Of a DNA stretch of 64,000 nt, positions 18,507 through 26,732 are shown piece by piece. Under the pieces are notes generated by a model. That model saw only the letters and a list, made by a program, of their open reading frames with translations. It was not told where the DNA came from and made no database searches. The stretch spans positions 76,722-140,721 of the forward strand of contig NZ_BMMU01000007.1 of the NCBI RefSeq assembly GCF_014646095.1, given 5' to 3'. Within the stretch, counting starts at the first letter, position 1. The number at the start of each line of letters is the position of its first letter. A program made the translations under genes and the position numbers. Origin of the DNA: Streptomyces lacrimifluminis (GTDB lineage Bacteria > Actinomycetota > Actinomycetes > Streptomycetales > Streptomycetaceae).

Positions 18507-18544
18507 GGTGCCGGGGCAGCGCTTCCACGCGCTGGCCCGGCACC
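18507..18544 (+). terminator. Terminator of parE
   Basis: A two-part stem pairs GGTGCCGGG (18507-18515) with CCCGGCACC (18536-18544), with an inner stem CAGCGC/GCGCTG and a 6-base loop. It starts 13 bases after the parE stop. Confidence 0.85.
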
Positions 18545-18696
18545 ATCTCTCCACCCCGGGGTGGACCTCCCCCCCGTTGCGAATCCGCCCATGACCCACC
18601 CCTGGTCCGATTCTGTGACCTGCCGATTTCCGTAGCGGCGAAGGCGTCGACAGCACCCGCTGCCGACACCCGCTCCTTCTTCGCCACCGAGGCCTG

Positions 18697-19160
18697 ATGC
18701 CCGGGCTCGCTGATGCCTTGCTGATCGTCGCCGTCGTCATCCTGGTGGTCGTACGACAGTTCCGCACACGTCGCATGGACGCGGACCGGCGCTGGTGGGC
18801 CGTGCCCGCGATCCTGACCGTGGTGGCGCTGCGAGAGCCCGGACCCGTCGACATCCACCACCGCGAGGAGTCGATCATCCTGCTCGCGGTCGAACTGCTC
18901 ATCGGCCTCGTCACCGGAGCCGGCTGGGCCTGGACGACCCGCGTCTGGGCGGAGGCGGACGGTGTGGTGTAGGGCCGGAGCACCAAGGGCGAGCGCCACC
19001 GTGTGGATCATCGGGATCGGCCTCCGCGTCGATTTCCTCGCTCTGGGTGCGGCGCTCGGAGTCCACCACGACACCTCGGCCCTTCTCTTCGCCCTCGCGG
19101 CGGCCCTCCTGGTCCGCGCCGGAATCCTGCACTGGCGGACGAGTCCCTGCGCCGGGCATC
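18697..19160 (+). pseudogene. Broken DUF1453-like membrane protein gene
   Basis: From ATG 18697 a membrane protein begins (MPGLADALLIVAVVILVVV, then WAVPAILTVVAL and LLAVELLIGLVTGAGWAWTT). It stops at a TAG at 18970-18972 after WAEADGVV. The rest continues in another frame from about 18985: ASATVWIIGIGLRVDFLALG, then LLFALAAALLVRAGILHW. Rejoining needs both a nonsense reversion and a one-base deletion near the GGG at 18983. The composite matches the four-helix layout of DUF1453 proteins. Two independent lesions argue for a real pseudogene rather than a sequencing error. Confidence 0.75.
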
Positions 19161-19232
19161 CCCGCACTCGGAGCCGCTTCCTCCGGCGTCCACGCCCTCG
19201 GTCCACCGGCAGCGCTCAGCCGCGGGGGAATC

Positions 19233-20013
19233 TCAGGCAACCGCCGTCGGCTCGCCCGGGCCACCCGGATGCTGGTTTTCGGCATGCTGCTGCGGGGAGC
19301 GGTCAGCAGCAACCCGCCCCGGGGCTGGGACTCGGCTCCGGCCGTCGGGGAAGTGCTGTTCGCCGCGCTGCTCGCCCGGGCGCTCTACCGGACAACGTTC
19401 CAGCACCGCCTGTTGCCCTCTCTTGCCCTCCTGCTGCTGCTTCAGGGCCTCGCTGTCGCGGGCCAGACCGCGGACCTCCGGGTGCCGGCTTTCGTCCTGT
19501 GGTGCGGGTGGGCGATCACGGCCCCGGAAAGAAAGCCCATGCCAGCCGCTCTGCCCATGAGCATCGTGGCCCTCTGCTCGTACGCACTGGTCAACGACGA
19601 TCCCTTGCTCACCACAACCGTCACCAGCATCGGTCTCGCACTTGCACTCGCACTCGCCGGATACGTCCTGCGGCTCGACGCCGAGGCACGTGGCAACGCC
19701 CAACTGCTCCTCGCTCAGGAGCGAGCCGCACGGGCCGCCGAAGCGGAGTCGGCGGCGCTCGCGGAGCGCGCCCGGACAGCGCGGGAGATCGACGACGTAC
19801 TGGCGCACAGCCTCTCGGCGCAGCTGGTGCACCTGGAGGCGGCCCCGCCTGCTGATCGAGCGGGGCGCCGACCGGGACCGGATACCCGAACGGGCGGTGG
19901 CGACCGTGAAGACCCACATCAACAACCTCTTCGCCAAGACGGGGATCAAGGACCGTGCGCAGGCGGTGCGTTACGCCTTCGGGAGGGGAATGGTGCGGTC
20001 TCCCACGGGGTGA
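19233..20013 (+). pseudogene. Two-component system collapsed into a kinase/LuxR-regulator scar
   Basis: The first 600 bases encode a multi-span sensor kinase N-terminus (for example LLPSLALLLLLQGLAVAG, then SIGLALALALAGYVLRL) followed by AREIDDVLAHSLSAQLVHLE. In HisKA_3 kinases the residue after REI is the phosphate-accepting His; here codon 19791-19793 is Asp. Within the C-run at 19843-19846 the frame shifts by one. The shifted frame continues the kinase as ARLLIERGADRDRI, and then near 19900 it becomes ATVKTHINNLFAKTGIKDRA, the recognition helix of a NarL/LuxR response regulator. The ATPase domain and receiver are deleted. Confidence 0.8.
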
Positions 20014-20082
20014 ATCACCTAATGGGGTGAAGACTGTGGAGAAGAAGAGTCGGGGATCTTCCCGATCTGTCCATCCTTGGGC

Positions 20083-20649
20083 ATGCAGTCAAGCACCGGT
20101 CGCCCCAACAGACGCGGGGGCGGCCCTGAGAGTTCGGCCGAGACCCCCGAAGGTCGTGACACCGTCCCGACGCACACGGGGGTGGGCGGGGACCCGCGGT
20201 TCGACGATCCCTGGTACGACGCGCTCGCCTCTGGCTGGGGCGAGTTGGACGGCACGGGTGCGCCCGCCCCCGTCGTCCCGCCCGCGCGCCGGCAGCAGGA
20301 GAGCCGGGGTGGTGGCGCGGCCGACGTCTACCTGGAGGTACAGCGCAGCGCTGCATTCCAGGAGGTGCGCAGTCGGTACCGGAGGTTCGTGATCCCCGGT
20401 GTCGCCATCTTCTTCTCCTGGTACGTGGGTTACGTGGTGACCGCGACCACGGCGCCCGGATTCATGGCCCGTCCCGTGGTGGGGGCGGTGAACGTGGCGA
20501 TGCTGGCGGGACTCGGACAGTTCCTCACGACGTTCCTGTTCACCTGGGCGTACGCGCGGCACGCACGGCTGCGCAGGGACCGGGCCGCGCTCGATCTGCG
20601 CTGGGACACCCAGGAACTGACGCGTGGCCTCAGAGGCGGTGGATCGTGA
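20083..20649 (+). CDS. DUF485 membrane protein (YjcH-like partner of an acetate-type symporter)
   Basis: A 188-residue protein starting at ATG 20083; an in-frame TTG lies two codons earlier. Residues 1-85 are polar and probably disordered. Residues about 88-170 are the DUF485 domain: AFQEVRSRYRRFVIPGVAIF leads into one membrane helix, and AVNVAMLAGLGQFLTTFLF forms a second. DUF485 proteins are usually encoded immediately before ActP/MctC-type solute:sodium symporters, and here the stop overlaps the symporter start (GTGA). They probably act together, but the biochemical role of DUF485 is not established. Confidence 0.88.
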   Translation: MQSSTGRPNRRGGGPESSAETPEGRDTVPTHTGVGGDPRFDDPWYDALASGWGELDGTGAPAPVVPPARRQQESRGGGAADVYLEVQRSAAFQEVRSRYRRFVIPGVAIFFSWYVGYVVTATTAPGFMARPVVGAVNVAMLAGLGQFLTTFLFTWAYARHARLRRDRAALDLRWDTQELTRGLRGGGS

Positions 20650-22238
20650 CCGGCAACCATCAGATGCTGGCGCTGGTGCTGTTCAGCGCGTTCGTGGCCG
20701 TCACCCTGGCCATCACCACGTGGGTGAGCCGACACCGACAGGGCTCGGCGGAGGAGTTCTACGCGGGTGGTCGGCTCTTCTCCCCGATGGAGAATGGTTT
20801 TGCCATCGCGGGCGACTACATGTCTGCCGCTTCCTTCCTCGGCATCTCCGGCCTCATCGCGCTCTTCGGCTACGACGGCCTGCTGTACTCGGTCGGCTTC
20901 CTGGTGGCCTGGCTCGTCGTGCTGTTCCTGGTCGCCGAACTGGTGCGCAACTGCGGGCGGTTCACACTGGCCGATGTCGTCGCGTCGCGGATGCGGGAGC
21001 GGCCGGTGCGGATCGCTGCGGGAACTTCCTCGGTCACCGTGTCCGTTCTGTATTTGGTGGCGCAAATGGTGGGGGCGGGCAGCCTGGTCGCGCTGCTGCT
21101 GGGCGGGACGAGCGAGGCGGCGCAGTCCTGGACGGTGATCGCGGTCGGCGCGCTCATGGTGATCTATGTGTCGTTGGGAGGGATGCGGGCCACTACGTGG
21201 ATCCAGATCGTCAAGGCTGTCCTGCTGATGGGCGGGGCGATCACACTGACCGTGCTGGTGCTGGTGCGGTTCCACGGCGACTTCGACCAACTGCTGCGCA
21301 CGGCGGCCGAGCGCAGTGGTCACGGTGACGCGTTCCTCGCCCCCGGGCTGAGGTACGGCGGCGACTTGACCTCGCGCTTCGACTTCATCAGCCTGGGGCT
21401 CGCCCTCGTACTGGGTACGGCCGGGCTGCCGCACATCCTCTCCCGCTTCTACACCGTGCCGACCGCTCGGGCCGCGCGCCGGTCGGTCGTCTGGTCGATC
21501 GGGCTCATCGGTGGCTTCTACCTCATGACGATCGTCCTCGGCTTCGGCGCGGCGGCGATCGTCGGACCGCAGGCCGTCCGCGGGTCGAACGCGGCCGGGA
21601 ACACGGCGGTCCCGCTGCTGGCCCTCGACCTGGGCGGCGGAGCGGACTCCACAGGCGGAACGGTTCTGTTCGCGATCGTCGCGGCCATCGCCTTCGCAAC
21701 GATTCTCGCGGTGGTCGCGGGCATCACCCTCGCGTCCTCGGCGTCCGTGGCCCACGACCTGTACGCGTCACTGCGGCGCCCGCGCGCCAAGCCGCGCAGC
21801 GAGGTGGCCGTGGCCCGTACCGCCGCCGTCGGCATCGGAGTGGTCGCGATCGCCCTCGGCCTGCTGGCCCGAGACCTCAATGTCGCCTTCCTGGTGGGCC
21901 TGGCCTTCGCTGTCGCGGCGTCCGCGAATCTGCCGGTGCTGCTCTACTCGCTGTTCTGGGGCGGCTTCACGACCAGGGGGGCTGTGTGGTCGGTGTACGG
22001 GGGGCTGATTCCGTCAGTGGTTCTCGTACTGCTGTCGCCCGTGGTGTCGGGGAGCCCCGAATCGCTGTTCCCGGGGGTGGACTTCCAGTACTTCCCGTTG
22101 CAGAACCCGGGCCTCGTCTCGATCCCGTTGGGATTCCTCGCCGGCTGGCTCGGCACGGTGACCTCGGCCGAGGAGCCGGACGAGGCCAAGCACGCGGAGA
22201 CCGAGGTGCGGTCGCTCACGGGGGCGGGTGCCGTGTGA
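20646..22238 (+). CDS. Solute:sodium symporter, acetate/monocarboxylate (ActP/MctC) type
   Basis: A 530-residue integral membrane protein with about 13 hydrophobic segments. It starts with an 'outside' helix, MLALVLFSAFVAVTLAIT, followed by the family hallmark SAEEFYAGGRLFSPMENGFAIAGD split by a short loop (from about residue 37). GTAGLPHILSRFYTVPTARA is the conserved SSS segment near the middle. Family members import acetate, pyruvate, propionate or similar acids with a cation. It is translationally coupled to the DUF485 gene. A CitA/CitB-like sensory system encoded convergently just downstream could control it. The substrate is inferred only from family resemblance. Confidence 0.87.
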   Translation: MTGNHQMLALVLFSAFVAVTLAITTWVSRHRQGSAEEFYAGGRLFSPMENGFAIAGDYMSAASFLGISGLIALFGYDGLLYSVGFLVAWLVVLFLVAELVRNCGRFTLADVVASRMRERPVRIAAGTSSVTVSVLYLVAQMVGAGSLVALLLGGTSEAAQSWTVIAVGALMVIYVSLGGMRATTWIQIVKAVLLMGGAITLTVLVLVRFHGDFDQLLRTAAERSGHGDAFLAPGLRYGGDLTSRFDFISLGLALVLGTAGLPHILSRFYTVPTARAARRSVVWSIGLIGGFYLMTIVLGFGAAAIVGPQAVRGSNAAGNTAVPLLALDLGGGADSTGGTVLFAIVAAIAFATILAVVAGITLASSASVAHDLYASLRRPRAKPRSEVAVARTAAVGIGVVAIALGLLARDLNVAFLVGLAFAVAASANLPVLLYSLFWGGFTTRGAVWSVYGGLIPSVVLVLLSPVVSGSPESLFPGVDFQYFPLQNPGLVSIPLGFLAGWLGTVTSAEEPDEAKHAETEVRSLTGAGAV

Positions 22239-22286
22239 CGGGCGACGATTTCACCGCCGTAGGGCCTTGACGGGCAGGGGACTGGC

Positions 22287-22979
22287 TCAGGGGGCCACCC
22301 ATGCGTACCGGTGTTCGGGGCGGCCCGTGTCGCCGTACTTGAGGGAGAGGCGGAGGCGGCCCTCCTGTTCCAGATGACGGAGGTAGCGCTGGGCCGTGGA
22401 GCGGCTCAGGCCTGTCTCGACGGCCACCTCGTGAGCCGAGAGCGGGTGGCCGGCGCGGTGAAGCACGCCGCAGATGAGGTCCGTGGTCGGTTCCGAGTGG
22501 CCGCTCGGCAGGCCGGGGGACGACGCGGAGGGCGAGGTGCGCAGGGCACCGAAGATCTGGTCGACCTGCTCCTGGCCGGCGTGGCTCCGGTCCTCGACGT
22601 GGTCGACGGTGCGGCGCAGGACGGCATAGGAGTCCAGGCGGGTGCGCAGCGCGGCGAAGGTGAACGGCTTGACCAGGTAGTGCAGGGCGCCCAGGCGCAT
22701 CGCGGTCTGTACGGTCACCACGTCGCTAGCCGCCGTGATCATGATGACATCGGTGCAGTGGCCCTGTTCCCGCATGCGGTGAACGAGTTCGAGCCCCGTC
22801 TGGTCGGGCAGGTAGTGGTCGAGCAGGACCAGGTCGATGGTGCCCTGCTGCACGGCGGCCAGGGCTTGGGCGGCGGTGTGCGCGCGGGCGGCGACCCGGA
22901 ATCCGGGAACCCTGCCCACATACCTGGCGTTGATCTCTGCGACACGGAGGTCGTCGTCCACTACCAGGACGTCAATCAT
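22287..22979 (-). CDS. CitB/DcuR-like response regulator, copy 1
   Basis: A 230-residue response regulator read leftward. The receiver (1-120) has the acidic pocket VVDDD, phospho-acceptor in LVLLDHYLPD, and the conserved Thr/Ala and Lys (ITAASD, LVKPF). The C-terminal 80 residues hold a helix-turn-helix (LSAHEVAVETGLSRSTAQRY) and end in KYGDTGRPEHRYAW. It is closely similar to the regulator at 23193-23873 along the full length. No kinase gene is adjacent to this copy, so it may be an orphan duplicate or share the downstream kinase. Confidence 0.9.
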   Translation of the reverse strand: MIDVLVVDDDLRVAEINARYVGRVPGFRVAARAHTAAQALAAVQQGTIDLVLLDHYLPDQTGLELVHRMREQGHCTDVIMITAASDVVTVQTAMRLGALHYLVKPFTFAALRTRLDSYAVLRRTVDHVEDRSHAGQEQVDQIFGALRTSPSASSPGLPSGHSEPTTDLICGVLHRAGHPLSAHEVAVETGLSRSTAQRYLRHLEQEGRLRLSLKYGDTGRPEHRYAWVAP

Positions 22980-23192
22980 CGGGCCTCTCCCTCGGGGCCG
23001 ACGAGCGGCAAGCCCGTGCGGTGAATCCGTGTTGCGGCTCCGCGGCTTCGGCGCGCGGAACGAGCAGAACAGATTTTCGCAAGCAGAAGAACGCCTTGCG
23101 CCCCGAAGTCCGATGTTGTGGCATGCGCCATGTCTCCCGCCATCGAACAGCGGGGCGCGAGCAAGATCTTCACAACTGCGTCGTGCTCGCTC
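22980..23192. other. Gap between the duplicated response regulators
   Basis: The 213 bases hold the promoter of the first regulator and the region past the second one's stop. I see no gene. The sequence is less GC-rich near 23070 (AACAGATTTTCGCAAGC), which could be promoter DNA. Confidence 0.35.
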
Positions 23193-23873
23193 TCAGGGGC
23201 GGGTCGCCCACACATAGCGGTGTTCCGGGCGGCCCGCGTCACCGTACTTGAGGGTCAGCCTGGCCCGTCCCGTGCGCTCCAGCAGCTTCAGATAGCGCTG
23301 GGCGGTCTGACGGCTCACCCCGGTCCGTTCGGCGATCTCCTGAGCCGACAGTGGGCCTTCGGCGTTCACCAGGGTTCGGCGCATGAGTTCCGCGGTGGTG
23401 GGGGAGTGCCCCTTGGGCAGTTCGGGCTCGGGCCCGGAGGACAGGGCGCCGAAGATCCGGTCCACCTCGGCCTGTTCGGCCTCGCCGCCGCCGTCGAGGG
23501 TGCGACGCAGCTCCGCGTACGCCTCCAGCTTGGCGCGCAGCCCCGCGAAGGCGAACGGCTTGACCAGATACTGCAGTGCTCCCTGTCGCATCGCCGCCTG
23601 TACGGTCGACACGTCCCTGGCCGCCGTCACCATGATCACGTCGGTCTCGTGGCCGCGCCGTCGCATCTCCTGGACGACCGAGAGGCCCGTGCCGTCGGGC
23701 AGGTAGTGGTCCATGAGGACGAGGTCGAGGTGCGGCAGCGCCTCCAACTGCCGCAGCGCCTCGGCCGCGCTGTGCGCCGCTCCCGCGACATGGAAGCCGG
23801 GCACCTTCTCCACATAGGCGGCGTTGACGCGCGCCACCCGGGTGTCGTCGTCCACGACCAGGACCTCGATCAT
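23193..23873 (-). CDS. CitB/DcuR-like response regulator, copy 2 (kinase-linked)
   Basis: A 226-residue regulator whose ATG at 23873 overlaps the kinase stop (ATGA). The receiver shows VVDDD, DLVLMDHYLPDGTGLS and YLVKPFAF. The output domain contains LSAQEIAERTGVSRQTAQRY and ends KYGDAGRPEHRYVW, the arrangement of citrate/dicarboxylate-type regulators. The overlap with the CitA-like kinase makes them an obvious pair. Likely targets are carboxylate-uptake genes such as the neighbouring symporter, but that is inference. Confidence 0.93.
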   Translation of the reverse strand: MIEVLVVDDDTRVARVNAAYVEKVPGFHVAGAAHSAAEALRQLEALPHLDLVLMDHYLPDGTGLSVVQEMRRRGHETDVIMVTAARDVSTVQAAMRQGALQYLVKPFAFAGLRAKLEAYAELRRTLDGGGEAEQAEVDRIFGALSSGPEPELPKGHSPTTAELMRRTLVNAEGPLSAQEIAERTGVSRQTAQRYLKLLERTGRARLTLKYGDAGRPEHRYVWATRP

Positions 23874-25582
23874 CTCGACTCCTCCTGTGCGGCGGCGCCG
23901 GTGGCCGTAGTGGTGGCCGGGGGCGGTGCCGTCTCCGGGACACTCACGCGCTCCGGCGCCGGTGTCGGCTCCGCGAGTGCCTCCGGCAGTACGACGCTGA
24001 ACTCCGCGCCCCCGCCCTCGGCCTCGTCCACGCGCGCGCTGCCGCCCTGCCGCTCCGCGAGCCGGCGTACCAGGGGCAGCCCGATGCCACGCTTGCCGTG
24101 TGCCGGGGGCTTCTTCGTGGACCACCCCTCCGTGAAGATCAACTCGCGCTGTTCCGCCGGGATTCCGGGCCCCGTGTCGCGCACCCTGAGGACCGCGGTC
24201 CGGCCCTCCGCGCGCAGTTCGACCTCCACGCGCGCGTGCGCCGTGCCGGCGACGGCGTCCAGCGCGTTGTCGACCAGATTGCCGACGACGGTGACCAGTC
24301 CCCTGGGATCGATCAGCCGGTCCGGGAGCAGGGTCCGGTCCGAGACCCACAGGGCGACACCGCGCTCCGCCGCCACGGTGGCCTTGCCGACCAGCAGCGC
24401 GGCGAGCAGCGGATCGCGGATCTTCTCGGCGACCTGCTCCGCGGTGGCCCGGTGGTCGCCCACTACCTCGCCGATGAACTCCGCGGCGTCTTCGTACATC
24501 TCCAGTTCGAGCAGCCCCAGAAGCGTGTGCATGCGGTTGGCGTGTTCGTGGTCCTGGGCGCGCAGGGCGTCGAGCAGACCGTGCGTGGAGTCGAGTTCGC
24601 GGCCGAGCTGCTCCAGCTCGGTGCGGTCGCGCAGGGTGGCGACGGCGCCCCCGTCGTCGGTTGGCATGCGGTTGGCGACCAGGACACGCTGGCCGCGCAC
24701 GGTGAGCAGGTCGGTTCCGGTAACGCGTCCGGCCAGTACATCGGTCGTACGTCCGGCACCGAGCGCCTCGTCCAGGGAGCGGCCGACAGCTTCCTCGCCG
24801 ATGCCCAGCAGGCGCTGTGCCTCGTCGTTGAGGAGCCGGACGCGGCCCGCGCGATCCAGGGCGACGACACCCTCGCGGATGCCGTGCAGTACGGCCTCAC
24901 GCTCCGCCAGCAGTGCCGCGATGTCCGAGAAGGCCAGGTCCCGGGTCTGCCGCTGCACTCGCCGGGAGATCAGCCAGGCTGCGAGGGTACCGACGGCCAT
25001 GGCGCCACCCGCGTAGGCCAGCAACCCCGGAATCGCGTGGAACAACCGGGCGCGCACGCTGTCGTACTCGATGCCGACCGAGACCGCGCCGACGACCCTG
25101 CCGCCGGTGTCGCGCAGCGGTACCTTGCCACGGGCCGAGCGGCCCAGGGTGCCGCTGTCGATCTCCATGACCTCCTTGCCCGCCAGAGCCTGGCGGGGGT
25201 CGGTGGAGACGACCCGGCCGATCTCCTTCGGATCCGTGTGCGACCAGCGCACGCCTCGCATGTCCATCACCACGACGTACTCGGCCCCGCTGGCCTTCCG
25301 GATCCGCTCCGCCTCGGCCTGCACCGGCCCGTCGACCGACGGCCGGCTCCCCTGCAGATCCGCGGCGATCTGCGGCTGGGCCGCGGTGGTCTGCGCGATC
25401 GCCAGTGCCCGGCGCATCGCCTGGTCGTCCAGCTGATCGCTGAGCGGCGCGAGGAACAGCCCGGTCGCGAGCACCGCGACTCCCGCGGCGATCGCCACCT
25501 GCATCAGCAGCACCTGCGAGAACATCCGCCGCGGCAGACCGAGGCGCAGGCGGCGTCCAGGGGGAGTGGGGCTCATACCCAT
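23870..25582 (-). CDS. CitA/DcuS-like sensor histidine kinase
   Basis: A 570-residue membrane kinase (start ATG 25582, or ATG 25576 two codons on). One membrane helix lies near residues 24-44 (LLMQVAIAAGVAVLATGLF). A periplasmic-type PAS (about 50-175) contains VVVMDMRGVRWSHTDPKEIG. A second helix follows (LLAYAGGAMAVGTLAAWLI), then a cytoplasmic PAS. The phosphorylated His is in LRAQDHEHANRMHTLLGLL, the N-box is NLVDNALDAV, and the G-box is DTGPGIPAEQ. This layout is that of kinases sensing citrate, C4-dicarboxylates or other carboxylates. The Pro/Thr-rich C-terminus is variable. Confidence 0.92.
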   Translation of the reverse strand: MGMSPTPPGRRLRLGLPRRMFSQVLLMQVAIAAGVAVLATGLFLAPLSDQLDDQAMRRALAIAQTTAAQPQIAADLQGSRPSVDGPVQAEAERIRKASGAEYVVVMDMRGVRWSHTDPKEIGRVVSTDPRQALAGKEVMEIDSGTLGRSARGKVPLRDTGGRVVGAVSVGIEYDSVRARLFHAIPGLLAYAGGAMAVGTLAAWLISRRVQRQTRDLAFSDIAALLAEREAVLHGIREGVVALDRAGRVRLLNDEAQRLLGIGEEAVGRSLDEALGAGRTTDVLAGRVTGTDLLTVRGQRVLVANRMPTDDGGAVATLRDRTELEQLGRELDSTHGLLDALRAQDHEHANRMHTLLGLLELEMYEDAAEFIGEVVGDHRATAEQVAEKIRDPLLAALLVGKATVAAERGVALWVSDRTLLPDRLIDPRGLVTVVGNLVDNALDAVAGTAHARVEVELRAEGRTAVLRVRDTGPGIPAEQRELIFTEGWSTKKPPAHGKRGIGLPLVRRLAERQGGSARVDEAEGGGAEFSVVLPEALAEPTPAPERVSVPETAPPPATTTATGAAAQEESR

Positions 25583-25720
25583 GACGGTACGGGGATGAGT
25601 GGCCCGTGCCGTAGTGGGGTGTGACGTGGATTCCTTGATCAATGCATGTACAGGCGTGTGTAGGCATGTACGGAGTGCTTGACGGGTGGACCGCGGGCCG
25701 TACGGGACAGCGCCGTGCGG

Positions 25721-26659
25721 TCAGCGCGCCGGAGCCGTGGACTCCAGTTCGCGCACCGCCACCACGTCCATCCGGGCCGGCGAACCCAACGCCGATCCGC
25801 AGCTCTCCGGGCGAGGTGGCTGCGAGGCGCCCTGGGCCACCGCGACACTCCACCGGCGTCCGTCCGCGTGCGCGACGGTCACCTCCCAGTGCGGGGCCGA
25901 GCCGTCCGTCCGTACGACGCTCACCGTGTCCACCGCGTACTCGCGCACCGCCGAGCGGACGGCCAGTTCCGCGGCCTGTCCGGGCCGCTCCCAGGCGGAG
26001 CCGCCGCGACAGCCCTCCACGACGACGCGCCCTTCGCGCACGCCCTGGAGGACTTCCTTCACGTGCGGGGCCTGGGCACGGCCGTACGCGTATCCGTACG
26101 GCAGGACGAGCAGCGTCGGCGAGAAGCGGTGTCCGCCGAGGTGCGTGACCTCCCAGGCGCCCTCGACCCCGGAGGCGGCCAGTTCGGCGGCGAGAGGGCG
26201 GCCGAGCAACGCGCAACAGCGGTCGCGCTTGCCGTTGGTGCAGACGAGCGCGAGGGGGTCCCCGGTGTGGGGCCGCCCCTGGAGCGCGGCGTCGAAGGTC
26301 TGCGGGGTGCCCTGGCCGAGTGAGACGAAGTCGAGGTCGAGCAACTGCTCGGGGGCGCGGGTCGTGGCGCTGTGCAGCCAGACGTTCCCCGGTGTGGTGT
26401 GGGCCGCGTACACCTGCCGGACCGCGGGTGTGCCGAAGTCGGCGTGGCGGCCGGGGCGCCGGATCAGCGCGATCCGTACGCCGGTACCCTCCGCAGCCTT
26501 CTCCAGGGCGTGGCCGAGTGCGGGGTCCAGGTGGCTCATGGTGAGCGCCTGGGCACCCCAGGGGCCCGACTGCTCCAGCAGCAGCCACGTCCTCGCGGTC
26601 GCCGCGGTACCCGCGATGGGCTCGTCGAGGTCCCGGGAGACGGTTGCGCACCTACTCAC
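25721..26659 (-). CDS. Sucrase/ferredoxin-like family protein (thioredoxin-like [2Fe-2S] fold)
   Basis: A 312-residue protein beginning at GTG 26659. It carries the Suc_Fer-like signature: ARTWLLLEQSGPWGAQAL near the N-terminus, then CTNGKRDRCCALLGRPLA (Cys-rich), and THLGGHRFSPTLLVLP. The C-terminal part includes VEGCRGGSAWERPGQAAE. The spaced cysteines fit a thioredoxin-like ferredoxin cluster. The function in bacteria is poorly defined; redox chemistry with an iron-sulfur cluster is likely. An iron box sits on its promoter immediately upstream, consistent with control by iron supply. Confidence 0.85.
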   Translation of the reverse strand: MSRCATVSRDLDEPIAGTAATARTWLLLEQSGPWGAQALTMSHLDPALGHALEKAAEGTGVRIALIRRPGRHADFGTPAVRQVYAAHTTPGNVWLHSATTRAPEQLLDLDFVSLGQGTPQTFDAALQGRPHTGDPLALVCTNGKRDRCCALLGRPLAAELAASGVEGAWEVTHLGGHRFSPTLLVLPYGYAYGRAQAPHVKEVLQGVREGRVVVEGCRGGSAWERPGQAAELAVRSAVREYAVDTVSVVRTDGSAPHWEVTVAHADGRRWSVAVAQGASQPPRPESCGSALGSPARMDVVAVRELESTAPAR

Positions 26660-26678
26660 AGAGGTGAGCCTAACCTGA
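26660..26678 (-). promoter_or_regulatory. Iron box (DtxR/IdeR/DmdR-type operator) over a leaderless promoter
   Basis: On the minus strand TCAGGTTAGGCTCACCTCT matches the 19-base iron-box consensus TTAGGTTAGGCTAACCTAA at 15 positions. TAGGCT within it is placed seven bases before GTG 26659, the spacing of a leaderless -10 element. Iron-loaded DmdR-type repressor bound here would block the promoter. Confidence 0.75.
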
Positions 26679-26732
26679 CTTGGGGCGAGGCGACTTCCGG
26701 CCGCGCGGAACGGGTGGTTCCGGGGCTGTCGG

